A stretch of DNA of 8,395 bases from Gammaproteobacteria bacterium (GCA_030431185.1 JAUIJO010000146.1:1-8395); one strand, 5' to 3'; counted from the first letter of the stretch, positions 1-7,044 are shown. Notes: generated by a model not told the origin, from the letters alone. Made by a program: numbers and translations.

Positions 1-533
1 GGATGAAGATCCTCGTCAACAACGAGCCGTGCATCATCACCGACACCGAGTACGTCAAGCCGGGCAAGGGCCAGGCCTTCACCCGCGTCAAGTACCGCTT
101 CATCAAGTCCGGCCGCGTGGTCGAGCTCACCATGAAGGCCACCGACAACCTGGAGGCCGCCGACGTGATCGATACCGACATGCAGTTCCTGTATGCCGAT
201 GGCGAGCACTGGCACTTCATGAACCCGGAGAACTTCGAGCAGGTCCAGGCCGATGAAGTCGGCGTGGGCGATGCCCGCAAGTACCTCAAGGGCGAGGAGC
301 AGTGCGTGGTCACCCTCTGGAACGGCACGCCGATCCAGGTCACCCCGCCGAACTTCGTCGAACTGAAGATCACCGAGACCGACCCGGGCGTCCGCGGCGA
401 CACCTCGGGTGGCGGCGGCAAGCCGGCCACCCTGGAGACCGGTGCGGTGGTGCGCGTGCCCTTGTTCGTCAACCAGGAAGAGATCATCAAGGTCGACACC
501 CGCTCGGGCGAGTACGTCAGCCGCGTGAAGTAA
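1..533 (+). CDS. efp: Elongation factor P (5'-truncated by window edge)
   Basis: Translation factor that binds between the P and E sites and relieves ribosomes stalled at polyproline stretches; cytoplasmic. The visible 176 residues align by eye along the whole of E. coli EF-P from about residue 13: the N-terminal KOW-like domain with the PGKGQAF loop, the middle OB domain (WNGTPIQVTPPNFVEL) and the C-terminal OB domain ending in TRSGEYVSRVK. The ATG at base 3 is an internal Met, because EF-P is normally about 188 residues and the two bases before it fit a Gly codon of the usual S-G-M/L-K-I stretch. The true start therefore lies about 12 codons outside the window. The loop-tip residue is Lys (codon 66-68, equal to K34), which implies EpmA/EpmB-type beta-lysylation rather than the EarP arginine rhamnosylation of Pseudomonas. 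The modification genes are not in this window. Identification is very secure. Confidence 0.97.
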   Translation, partial: MKILVNNEPCIITDTEYVKPGKGQAFTRVKYRFIKSGRVVELTMKATDNLEAADVIDTDMQFLYADGEHWHFMNPENFEQVQADEVGVGDARKYLKGEEQCVVTLWNGTPIQVTPPNFVELKITETDPGVRGDTSGGGGKPATLETGAVVRVPLFVNQEEIIKVDTRSGEYVSRVK

Positions 534-543
534 GGCCGGAGCC

Positions 544-559
544 TCCGTCCCAGGACGGA
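544..559 (+). terminator. GC-rich hairpin after efp (possible terminator)
   Basis: TCCGTCC (544-550) pairs exactly with GGACGGA (553-559), beginning 11 bases after the efp stop. There is no T tract after it, so intrinsic termination is only a possibility. It could instead stabilise the 3' end of the efp mRNA. Confidence 0.35.
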
Positions 560-607
560 CGCCCGGGATGCCAGCCGCGCGGGTCGCCACGGCCCCCGCC
601 ACTGACC

Positions 608-625
608 GGCCCCGCCTGCGGGGCC
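608..625 (+). terminator. Second GC-rich hairpin between efp and mtaD
   Basis: GGCCCCGC (608-615) is the exact reverse complement of GCGGGGCC (618-625), giving a strong stem of about 7 pairs with a 4-base loop. It ends 7 bases before the AAGGA ribosome binding site of the next gene. No T run follows. It may end efp transcription or act in the leader of the mtaD operon; I cannot tell which. No convincing promoter is visible in the 109-base gap. Confidence 0.35.
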
Positions 626-642
626 CCTGATGAAGGAACACG

Positions 643-1986
643 ATGACGAACGATGCCTCTCCCGTCGCCTGCGACCTGTTGATCGAAGCCGGATGGGTGG
701 TGCCGGTCGTCCCCCACGGGATGGTGCTCGAGCAGCATGCCGTCGCTGTCCGCGACGGCGGGATCGTGGGCGTGCTGCCGATCCGCGAGGCGCGCGAGCG
801 CTTCAGCGCGGCGCGGGTCGTGTCGCGTCCTCATTCGGCACTCATCCCGGGGCTGGTCAACGCGCACACGCACAACCCGATGACCTTGTTGCGCGGGGTC
901 GCCGACGACCTGCCGCTGATGGAATGGCTGCAGGGCCACATCTGGCCGGTGGAGGGCGCGGTGATCGGGCCGGAGTTCGTCGCCGACGGGGTCACGCTTT
1001 CGGTCGCCGAGATGTTGCGCGGCGGCACGACCTGCGCCAACGAGAACTATTTCTTCCCCGATGTCCAGGCCGCCGTCTACAAGCGCCTGGGCTTCCGGGC
1101 ACGGGTCGGCCTGCCGGTGATCGACTTCCCGACCGCCTGGGCGAAGAGCGACGACGAGTACTTCGACCGGGCCATCGAAGTCCACGACCAGTGGCGCGAC
1201 GACGCGCTGGTGTCGACGGCGTTCGTCCCGCACGCCCCGTACACGGTGTCGGACGCGAGCTTCGAGCGCATCCGGATGCTGGCCGACCAGCTCGACATGC
1301 CGGTGCACCTGCACACCCACGAGACCGCCCACGAGGTGGAGGAGTCCGTGCTCAAGCACGGCCAGCGGCCGCTGGCCCGGCTGGACCGGCTGGGCCTTGT
1401 CACCGACCGCCTGGTCGCCGTGCACATGACCGCGGTGAACGATGCCGAGATCGCCCTGTGCGCCGAGCGTGGCGTGGTGGTCGTGCATTGCCCGGAATCC
1501 AATCTCAAGCTGGCATCGGGCTTCTGCCCGGTCGGCAAGTTCGAGAAGGCCGGGGTGACCCTCGCCATCGGCACCGACGGCTGCGCCAGCAACAACGACC
1601 TGGACATGTTCGGCGAGACCCGCACCGCGGCGCAGCTGGCCAAGGCGGTGGCGCAGGACGCCGCTGCATTCAGCGCCGCGAGTGCGTTGCGCGCCGCGAC
1701 CCTGGGCGGCGCCCGCGCGGTCGGCTTCGAGGACCTGGTCGGCTCGATCGAGGTGGGCAAGCGCGCCGACCTGGCCTGCGTCGACCTGGCCCGCATCGAG
1801 ACCCAGCCGCTGCACCACGTGATTTCCCAGCTGGTCTACGCGGTCGGCCGCCACCAGGTGACCGACGTGTGGATCGACGGCCACTGCAAACTCGAGGAGG
1901 GCCGCCTGGCCGACCTCGATACCGACGCGCTGATCGCCAACGCCCGCGAATGGCGCACCCGCATCGCCTCGATCCGGATCGACTGA
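643..1986 (+). CDS. mtaD: 5'-methylthioadenosine / S-adenosylhomocysteine deaminase (amidohydrolase, TRZ/ATZ family)
   Basis: Cytoplasmic zinc amidohydrolase predicted to deaminate methylthioadenosine, S-adenosylhomocysteine or a related adenosine derivative to the inosine form plus ammonia. The 447 residues match the usual family length. Visible motifs: metal ligands H75 and H77 in NAHTHN; an HIWPVE motif at 99-104; H224 and the catalytic E227 in HLHTHE; H261 in AVHM; D312 in GTDG, followed by the SNNDLDM segment (316-322) typical of MTA/SAH deaminases. The C-terminal KRADL motif (373-377) belongs to the outer beta-sandwich. The start is set by AAGGA at 633-637, 5 bases before the ATG. It is the first gene of the operon and lies 4 bases before ubiG; the same order (deaminase, ubiG, mupP) occurs in Pseudomonas aeruginosa (PA3170-PA3172). 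Substrate choice within the family (MTA, SAH, other) cannot be settled from sequence. Confidence 0.9.
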   Translation: MTNDASPVACDLLIEAGWVVPVVPHGMVLEQHAVAVRDGGIVGVLPIREARERFSAARVVSRPHSALIPGLVNAHTHNPMTLLRGVADDLPLMEWLQGHIWPVEGAVIGPEFVADGVTLSVAEMLRGGTTCANENYFFPDVQAAVYKRLGFRARVGLPVIDFPTAWAKSDDEYFDRAIEVHDQWRDDALVSTAFVPHAPYTVSDASFERIRMLADQLDMPVHLHTHETAHEVEESVLKHGQRPLARLDRLGLVTDRLVAVHMTAVNDAEIALCAERGVVVVHCPESNLKLASGFCPVGKFEKAGVTLAIGTDGCASNNDLDMFGETRTAAQLAKAVAQDAAAFSAASALRAATLGGARAVGFEDLVGSIEVGKRADLACVDLARIETQPLHHVISQLVYAVGRHQVTDVWIDGHCKLEEGRLADLDTDALIANAREWRTRIASIRID

Positions 1987-1990
1987 ACCG

Positions 1991-2725
1991 ATGACCGACC
2001 GCACCGCCACGCCCGTCGCCGGCGAAGACCGCAACTTCAGCCAGGCCGAACTCGACAAGTTCGGCGCGCTCGCCAACCGCTGGTGGGACCCCCAGGGCCC
2101 ACAGAAGGCCTTGCATGCGCTCAATCCCGCCCGCCTGGGCTATGTCGCGCGCCGGGTGGCCCTGGAGGGGCGGGAGGCCCTGGATGTCGGCTGCGGCGGA
2201 GGGCTGCTCAGCGAGGCCATGGCCCGCGAGGGCGCCGCGGTCACCGCGATCGACCTGGCGCCGGAACTGGTCAAGGTCGCCCGCCTGCATGGGCTGGAGA
2301 GCGGCGTCAGCGTGGACTACCGCCTGCAGTCGGTCGAGGCGCTGGCCGGAGAGCGGCCGGGCAGCTTCGACGTGGTGACGTGCATGGAGATGCTCGAGCA
2401 CGTACCCGACCCCGGCGCGATCATCGCCGCGTGCGCGACCCTCCTGAAGCCGGGAGGGCGCCTGTTCCTGTCCACCCTCAACCGGACCCCGGCGGCTTTC
2501 GCGCTGGCCATCCTCGGCGCCGAATACGTGGCCCGGCTGCTGCCGAAGGGCACCCACCAGTACCGGGACTTCATCAAGCCCTCCGAGCTGGCGGCGTGGC
2601 TGCGCGGCGCGGGCCTGTCGCTGGAGGATGTCAGTGGCCTGATGTACGAGCCCTGGCGCAACGCCGCGCGGATCGTGTCGCGCACCGACGTCAATTACCT
2701 GGCCTGTGCGGTGAAACCGGCATGA
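1991..2725 (+). CDS. ubiG: Ubiquinone biosynthesis O-methyltransferase UbiG
   Basis: SAM-dependent methyltransferase that carries out both O-methylations of ubiquinone synthesis (on the polyprenyl hydroxyphenol and on demethylubiquinol), peripheral to the inner membrane. The 244 residues match the family. Visible features: N-terminal FGALANRWWDPQGPQKALH (24-42), characteristic of UbiG; SAM-binding motif I LDVGCGGGLLSEAMA (64-78); acidic residue D88 in AIDLAP; post-motif CMEMLEHVPDP (131-141); motif III LKPGGRLFLSTLNR (152-165); and KGTHQYRDFIKPSEL (186-200), with the basic and aromatic residues seen in UbiG membrane and substrate contacts. It starts 4 bases after the deaminase stop with no clear Shine-Dalgarno sequence, so translational coupling is likely. 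Its stop overlaps the next start (ATGA). Its by-product SAH is a possible substrate of the upstream deaminase. Confidence 0.96.
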   Translation: MTDRTATPVAGEDRNFSQAELDKFGALANRWWDPQGPQKALHALNPARLGYVARRVALEGREALDVGCGGGLLSEAMAREGAAVTAIDLAPELVKVARLHGLESGVSVDYRLQSVEALAGERPGSFDVVTCMEMLEHVPDPGAIIAACATLLKPGGRLFLSTLNRTPAAFALAILGAEYVARLLPKGTHQYRDFIKPSELAAWLRGAGLSLEDVSGLMYEPWRNAARIVSRTDVNYLACAVKPA

Positions 2726-3408
2726 AGCCGGCGGCCCGGCCGGCAGCCTTCCCGAAGTGCGCGCTGTTCGACCTCGACGGCACCCTCGCCGACAGTGCCC
2801 ACGACCTGCTGGCCGCGGTCAACGCGATGCGCGCCGCCCAGGCCCTGTCGCCCCTGCCGCTCGAGGCGTTCCGTCCGCATGTCTCCCGGGGCGCCCGCGC
2901 CATGCTGCTGGCGGCGTTCCCGGACATGGACGAGGCGACGCGCGAGGCGCGCGTCCCCGAGCTGCTGGACCAGTACCAGCGCCACATCGGCCACCATGCC
3001 GGCGTGTTCGCGGGCGTGGAGGCCATGCTCGGTGCGCTGGAAGCGGCGGGCACCCGCTGGGGGATCGTCACCAACAAACCCGAATACCTGGCGCGCGAAC
3101 TGCTGCCCCACCTCGGATGGGACACGCGTTGTGCGGTGCTGGTCGGCGGCGACACCCTGGCGGTCCGCAAACCCGACCCCGAGCCGCTGCTGGTGGCCGC
3201 GCGCGAGCTGGGTTTCGCGCCGGACGAGTGCGTGTATGTCGGCGACGACGCGCGCGACATCGTCGCCGCCCGTGCCGCCGGCATGCCCTCGGTGGTCGCC
3301 CTGTGGGGCTACCGGCAGGATGGGGACGATCCCGCGGCCTGGGGCGGCGACCGCATGGTCGAGAGGCCTGCAGACCTGGCCGATCCGGCCTCCTGGCCGG
3401 GGCCGTGA
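2722..3408 (+). CDS. mupP: HAD-family phosphatase, probable N-acetylmuramic acid 6-phosphate phosphatase (phosphoglycolate phosphatase-like)
   Basis: Predicted to remove the phosphate of MurNAc-6-P in the peptidoglycan recycling route that feeds AmgK and MurU, in the cytoplasm. The 228 residues show a complete HAD catalytic set: nucleophile D17 and acid/base D19 in FDLDGTLADS, Thr117 in IVTNKP, Lys150 in RKPDPEP, and D175/D176 and D179 in YVGDDARDI. Residues of about 25-90 form the alpha-helical cap. By sequence alone it could be called Gph (2-phosphoglycolate phosphatase). The choice of MupP rests on the conserved position directly after ubiG, where the Pseudomonas MupP gene lies. The ATG overlaps the ubiG stop (ATGA), with GGTGA at 2710-2714 as a weak ribosome binding site. 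HAD phosphatase is near certain; the exact substrate is an inference. Confidence 0.82.
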   Translation: MKPAARPAAFPKCALFDLDGTLADSAHDLLAAVNAMRAAQALSPLPLEAFRPHVSRGARAMLLAAFPDMDEATREARVPELLDQYQRHIGHHAGVFAGVEAMLGALEAAGTRWGIVTNKPEYLARELLPHLGWDTRCAVLVGGDTLAVRKPDPEPLLVAARELGFAPDECVYVGDDARDIVAARAAGMPSVVALWGYRQDGDDPAAWGGDRMVERPADLADPASWPGP

Positions 3409-3413
3409 GCGCG

Positions 3414-4169
3414 ATGGACACCGCGGGTCCGCTCCTCGACACCGACCAGGCCGCGCTCGACAGCTTCGTTTCGAAGTGGCGCCAGCGCTGGCCGGAATGG
3501 ACGGTCGTGGAAGTCTTCGTCCCGGCGCCCCGGCGCGCCGTCGTGCTGGCCTGGGCGGCCCTGCTGCAGGAACTGACCGACGCCGCCTGGGGCGGCGAGG
3601 ATCCCCGGCCGGGCGACGCCAAGCTGGCCTGGTGGCAGGAAGAACTGCTGGGCTGGTCGCTCGGTCGCCGGCGCCACCCGCTGGGGCTTGCCCTGCAGCG
3701 GCGCGAAGCGCCCTGGGGTCGGCTCGCCGGGACCTTGCCTGGCCTGCGCGCGAGCCGTGAGCGGCCGCGCGACCTCGCCGAAGCCTACGACGCGTTGTCG
3801 GACTTCTCGGCCGCCGTGGCCGAGGTGGAGCGCGGCCTGTTCCCGGCGCCGGGCGATCCCGGTGGTGCCGACGACGTCGAGCGCGATGCGGTCGCCGCCG
3901 CGCTGCTGCACGTGCGATGCCTGCAGCCGGGCGACGGGCACGTGCCACTGGCCGTGTTCGCGCGTGCCGGGGAGGGCGATCCCGCGACGATATGGAGGCA
4001 GCAGTTGCGCCAGCGCTGGCCTTCGCGCCCGTCGGCCTGCCTGCCGCGGCGCCTGTGGACCCGCCTGGCCCGCGCCCGCTTGCGCCACGCCGATCCGGGA
4101 CGGCCCCTCAAGCCCTGGTCGGCACTGCTGCTGGGCTGGCGGGCGGCAAGGCGCAGGCCCCGGAACTGA
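3414..4169 (+). CDS. Squalene/phytoene synthase-family-like protein, probably non-catalytic
   Basis: Short (251 residues), cytoplasmic, with no signal peptide or membrane helix. The segment at 69-79 (AKLAWWQEELL), followed by RRRHPLGLAL (85-94), matches the KLxWWxxEL...HPxxxAL pattern of the squalene/phytoene synthase superfamily. The active-site Asp pairs are not intact. Only D56 (LTDAAWG) stands where the first DxxxD is expected, and no second DxxxD with its NxxRD context is seen after residue 160. The protein is also shorter than typical catalytic members (about 280-350). This resembles the NDUFAF6-like branch, whose eukaryotic member is a non-enzymatic complex I assembly factor. The C-terminus is strongly basic (RRLWTRLARARLR, RAARRRPR). 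It is the fourth gene of the ubiG operon. A GTG at 3405 overlapping the mupP stop (GTGA) is an equally possible start and would add 3 residues. The family call is fairly good; the function is unknown. Confidence 0.72.
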   Translation: MDTAGPLLDTDQAALDSFVSKWRQRWPEWTVVEVFVPAPRRAVVLAWAALLQELTDAAWGGEDPRPGDAKLAWWQEELLGWSLGRRRHPLGLALQRREAPWGRLAGTLPGLRASRERPRDLAEAYDALSDFSAAVAEVERGLFPAPGDPGGADDVERDAVAAALLHVRCLQPGDGHVPLAVFARAGEGDPATIWRQQLRQRWPSRPSACLPRRLWTRLARARLRHADPGRPLKPWSALLLGWRAARRRPRN

Positions 4170-4177
4170 GCGTTCCG
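4161..4177 (+). other. Small hairpin spanning the operon's last stop codon
   Basis: CGGAAC (4161-4166) pairs with GTTCCG (4172-4177), with the TGA stop in the 5-base loop. A second pair of GCCGGC boxes (4177-4182 and 4195-4200) can fold just downstream. Neither has a T tract, so termination of the mtaD operon here is possible but weakly supported. Confidence 0.25.
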
Positions 4178-4208
4178 CCGGCATTCGGGCCCGGGCCGGC
4201 GCGGCCGG

Positions 4209-4214
4209 TAGAAT
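4209..4214 (+). promoter_or_regulatory. Possible -10 element of the folE2 promoter
   Basis: TAGAAT matches TATAAT at 5 of 6 positions and sits in a locally AT-rich patch 43 bases before the folE2 ATG. No good -35 hexamer is found 16-18 bases upstream. It would give a leader of roughly 35-40 bases. I see no palindrome resembling a Zur box around it. Confidence 0.3.
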
Positions 4215-4257
4215 AGGGGCACCCCACGCTGAGTTGCCCCCTGGCGACAACGACCCC

Positions 4258-5205
4258 ATGTCACCTGCCGTGAATCCTTCCTCTCCCTCCGCCCGCCCGC
4301 TGCCCGACGTCGCCCATGAAGCGGCCGCCGAGGCGCGCGCGCTCGACTGGGTGGGCATGGCCAACATCGCGCTTCCGCTCCGCGTCGCCACGCCGGGCGG
4401 CGATGCGATCCAGGTCGCGGCCTCGGTGGACGTGGGGGTTGACCTGCGCGATCCCGATGCGCGCGGCATCCACATGTCGCGCCTCTACCTGCACCTGCAG
4501 GATGCGTTCGCCAGCGAGATCGTGACCCCGGCCGGCCTGCGCCGCATCCTGCAGTCGCTGGTGGAGTCCCAGAAGGGCCTGTCCGGCGCGGCGCGGCTGG
4601 TGCTGCGTTACGACCAGATGCTGTTGCGCCCCGCCCTGGCAAGCGGCAACGCGGGCTGGAAGCGGTATCCGGTCGAGATCGATGCGCACCTCGTCGACGG
4701 GCACCTGCGCCTGGGCCTGGCGTTCTCCGTCGAGTATTCGAGCACCTGTCCGGCCTCCGCGGCGCTGTCGCGCCAGCTCAACGCGGACCGCTTCAACGCC
4801 GATTTCGCCGACGCGCGCCCGATCTCGGTCGGCGTGGTGGGCGACTGGCTCGCGTCCGAGCGAGGCCTCGCGGCCACCCCGCATGCGCAGCGCAGCCGCG
4901 CCTCGGTGCGGCTCCAGTTGCGGCCCCAGTTCGAAGAGTTGCCCCTGGCCCAGCTGATCGATGCGCTCGAGCATGCCCTGGGCACGCCGGTGCAGACCGC
5001 GGTCAAGCGCGAGGACGAGCAGGCCTTCGCCGCCCTCAACGCGGCCAACCTGATGTTCTGCGAGGATGCCGCGCGACGCGTGGCGGGGGTGCTGGCGCGT
5101 GACCCGCACGTGGAGCGCTTCGATGCCGAGGTCGAGCACTACGAAAGCCTGCATCCCCACGACGCGGTGGCGCGCATCAGCGGGCAGGGGCCGGAGGCGG
5201 GCTGA
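4258..5205 (+). CDS. folE2: GTP cyclohydrolase FolE2 (type IB)
   Basis: Catalyses GTP to 7,8-dihydroneopterin triphosphate, the first step of tetrahydrofolate synthesis, in the cytoplasm; a tunnelling-fold enzyme unrelated in sequence to zinc-dependent FolE. The 315 residues are close to the family size of about 300. Visible motifs: LDWVGMANIALPLRV (29-43), DARGIHMSRLYLHL (67-80), and the active-site Cys C164 in YSSTCPASAALSRQL, which is the FolE2 signature. Also conserved are TPHAQRS (207-213), FCEDAARR (267-274) and ESLHPHDAVARI (296-307). The ATG at 4258 has no clear Shine-Dalgarno sequence, but the next in-frame Met (34) would remove the conserved N-terminal segment. It lies 88 bases after the previous operon and probably has its own promoter. 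FolE2 often replaces FolE when zinc is scarce, under Zur; no Zur-like box is visible here, so it may be the organism's only, constitutive enzyme. Confidence 0.95.
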   Translation: MSPAVNPSSPSARPLPDVAHEAAAEARALDWVGMANIALPLRVATPGGDAIQVAASVDVGVDLRDPDARGIHMSRLYLHLQDAFASEIVTPAGLRRILQSLVESQKGLSGAARLVLRYDQMLLRPALASGNAGWKRYPVEIDAHLVDGHLRLGLAFSVEYSSTCPASAALSRQLNADRFNADFADARPISVGVVGDWLASERGLAATPHAQRSRASVRLQLRPQFEELPLAQLIDALEHALGTPVQTAVKREDEQAFAALNAANLMFCEDAARRVAGVLARDPHVERFDAEVEHYESLHPHDAVARISGQGPEAG

Positions 5206-5271
5206 ACCCGGCCGGCCGGTAGCGCCCGGCGCCTCTTAGCGAAACCTGAACAACAGCGGCGGGCGATGGGC

Positions 5272-5277
5272 TATGCT
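5272..5277 (+). promoter_or_regulatory. Possible -10 element of the diguanylate cyclase promoter
   Basis: TATGCT lies in the 128-base gap after folE2. Upstream is a relatively AT-rich stretch including TGAACA (5247-5252), a 4/6 match to the -35 consensus but with a long 19-base spacer. A transcript from here would begin near 5284, only about 8 bases before the upstream GTG (5292) but about 50 bases before the TTG at 5334. That is one reason to prefer the TTG start. Confidence 0.3.
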
Positions 5278-5333
5278 CGGGCGACGTTGCCGTGGGATAT
5301 CGCAAGGCAGGGGAGCGTCCGGGGGGAAACGTT

Positions 5334-7019
5334 TTGCATCGCGCGTGGCAAGTGGCCGTTCTGCTGCTGTTGTGGGCTGTGTCCGTTCCGGCGGAAGCGC
5401 AGCGCTTCGACGTGGCCCGGCTGGGGAGCGACCCGGTGCCGGCCGACGTGCTGTCGGGTGCGGCTGAGGACGGCTTCGTCCCCATGCCGGCGACGGCCGG
5501 ACAGGCCGCGATCGTGGAGCGCGAGCGGGGCATTTCCTGGTGGCGGATCACGGCCCGGGACGCCCTCCCGCCCGAGGCCGGCCAGAGCCTGGTCCTGCAC
5601 TTTCCCTACATGAACTCGATACAGGCCTGGCGACCGGGCGACGCCCTGCCGGTGCGCGCCAGCCTGGTCGGTGCCGACGCCGACCTCAGCCATTCGGCAC
5701 GGGCGCATTTCATCCCCTTGCCCGACGGGCTCGACGCGGGCGAGTCGGTGTACGTCCGGTTCCATTGCGTCACGCCGATGCGCGTGGCGTTATCGGTGGA
5801 GGGCATGCGAGAGGCCCATCGGCGCGACCTGACCTACGTGGGCTGGCGGGTCGGGGTCCTGTCGACCACCCTGGTCCTGGCCGTGCTGGTGTTCGGTTTC
5901 TGGGTCGGGATCGGAGAGCGGACCTACCTCTACCTGATGATGGCCCTGCTGGGGCAGGTGCTGTACCTGGTCAGCACCGGCGGCGACCTGCGGGCCTTCC
6001 CCTCGCTCGCCGGCGTGCTGGGCCCCGACCTGCGGGCGAGCCGCCTGTTCGCGCTGGCGGCCTTCATCAGCAGCAACAGCTTCATGTCCTATTACCTCGA
6101 CCTGGCCAACCGGCAGCCCCGCGTCAATCGCATCCTGGTTTCGTGCAGCCTGGCGGCGCTGGGCCTGATCCTGTGGTCGGTGTTCAGCGTCTCCGGGCTG
6201 ATTCCCACGCTCGCCAACGCGGTCGTGCTGGTGGCCATCGCGGCGGTGGTGTGGGCCATGGGCGTGGCGGTCGTCAAACGGCAGAGCGGCGCCCTGCTGC
6301 TGGTGTTCGCGATGCTGCCGCTGGTGTCGATGGTGGCGATCCGCGCGGCGGTACGCCTGGAACTGATGCGCATGCCCGAGTGGCTGGACTACCTGTATCC
6401 CGCCGGTTTCATGATGTCGGGCCTGATCGTCACCATCGGCCTGACCGGCAAGATGCACCAGTTGCGCCGCGACCGCGACCACGCGAGCCACATGGCGTCC
6501 TACGATGCGTTGACGGGCGCGCACTCGCGACCCGTGATCGAGTCCCACCTGCGCAACGCGGTCGTCGAAGCGCATGCCTCGGGCATGCCCCTGTCGGTGG
6601 TGTTCTTCGATATCGACAACTTCAAGCGCATCAACGACCAGTACGGCCATCGCGTCGGCGACGACTGCCTCAAGCTGGTGTCGCTGCGCACCCAGAATCG
6701 ACTGCGCACCTACGACCAGATCGGCCGCTACGGCGGGGACGAGATGATCGTGGTCCTGCCCGATACAGCGCTCAAGGAGGCGATCGGCGTGGCCGAGAAC
6801 CTCCGTTCGGCGGTCAACTGCCGGCCGATCGCGATCGACCAGTTGCAGTTGGACGTCACCCTCAGCCTGGGCGTGGCGCAGCTGGTGCCCGACGAGTCCG
6901 CCGAATCCCTGCTGGAACGGGCCGACGCGGCCCTGTATGCAAGCAAGTCGGCGGGGCGCGACCAGGTCACCGGCCACATCCGCCCGATGCTGCAGGCGGC
7001 CACGGCACCGAGCCGCTAG
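5334..7019 (+). CDS. Membrane-bound diguanylate cyclase: periplasmic 7TMR-DISMED2-like sensor, 7TM domain, GGDEF domain
   Basis: Makes c-di-GMP from two GTP in response to an unknown periplasmic ligand, in the inner membrane. From the TTG at 5334 it has 561 residues: a signal peptide 1-22 (hydrophobic VAVLLLLWAVSV, cleavage after AEA); a periplasmic domain of about 30-155 with the RGISWWR, LVLHFPYMNSIQAW and YVRF elements typical of 7TMR-DISM extracellular domains; about seven hydrophobic helices between 173 and 371; and a GGDEF domain of about 384-551. The latter has FDIDNFKRIND (425-435), the inhibitory RxxD site (R458, D461) exactly 5 residues before the active site, GGDE at 467-470, and DAALYASKSAGRD near the end. 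The fifth signature residue is Met instead of Phe (GGDEM). The catalytic Asp and Glu are present, so activity with product inhibition is expected. The start was chosen because GGGGGA (5322-5327) lies 6 bases before the TTG and leaves a clean signal peptide. A GTG at 5292 (14 residues longer) has no ribosome binding site. Confidence 0.93.
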   Translation: MHRAWQVAVLLLLWAVSVPAEAQRFDVARLGSDPVPADVLSGAAEDGFVPMPATAGQAAIVERERGISWWRITARDALPPEAGQSLVLHFPYMNSIQAWRPGDALPVRASLVGADADLSHSARAHFIPLPDGLDAGESVYVRFHCVTPMRVALSVEGMREAHRRDLTYVGWRVGVLSTTLVLAVLVFGFWVGIGERTYLYLMMALLGQVLYLVSTGGDLRAFPSLAGVLGPDLRASRLFALAAFISSNSFMSYYLDLANRQPRVNRILVSCSLAALGLILWSVFSVSGLIPTLANAVVLVAIAAVVWAMGVAVVKRQSGALLLVFAMLPLVSMVAIRAAVRLELMRMPEWLDYLYPAGFMMSGLIVTIGLTGKMHQLRRDRDHASHMASYDALTGAHSRPVIESHLRNAVVEAHASGMPLSVVFFDIDNFKRINDQYGHRVGDDCLKLVSLRTQNRLRTYDQIGRYGGDEMIVVLPDTALKEAIGVAENLRSAVNCRPIAIDQLQLDVTLSLGVAQLVPDESAESLLERADAALYASKSAGRDQVTGHIRPMLQAATAPSR

Positions 7020-7020
7020 C

Positions 7021-7044
7021 CCGGCGCGGCGGACGCCGCACCGG
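7021..7044 (+). terminator. Hairpin terminator-like structure after the diguanylate cyclase gene
   Basis: CCGG-c-GCGGC, loop GGAC, GCCGC-a-CCGG folds symmetrically, with 9 pairs around one mismatch, and begins 2 bases after the stop codon. A pyrimidine-rich stretch (CCCTCCTTTC) follows instead of a pure T tract. It is a plausible but imperfect rho-independent terminator, lying between two genes only 61 bases apart. Confidence 0.42.

Noticed and set aside
3..5. ATG at base 3 as the start of efp
   Set aside because: EF-P needs about 12 further N-terminal residues; this Met is the internal one before K-I-L, so the gene begins outside the window.
517..2124. Long open frame of 535 codons on the minus strand
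   Set aside because: It lies fully opposite mtaD, which has clear catalytic motifs. Its His/Arg/Asp-rich, low-complexity translation is what the antisense of a GC-rich gene gives.
2722..3408. Naming the HAD phosphatase gph
   Set aside because: Motifs alone cannot exclude it, but the position immediately after ubiG matches the MupP locus, so MupP was preferred with reduced confidence.
5208..5219. CCGGCCGGCCGG palindrome after folE2 as an operator
   Set aside because: It is a simple 4-base alternation in very GC-rich DNA, expected by chance. It has no stable loop, T tract or known regulator site.
5292..5333. GTG at 5292 as the start of the diguanylate cyclase
   Set aside because: No ribosome binding site precedes it, it would place charged residues before the signal peptide, and it lies almost on the likely transcript start.
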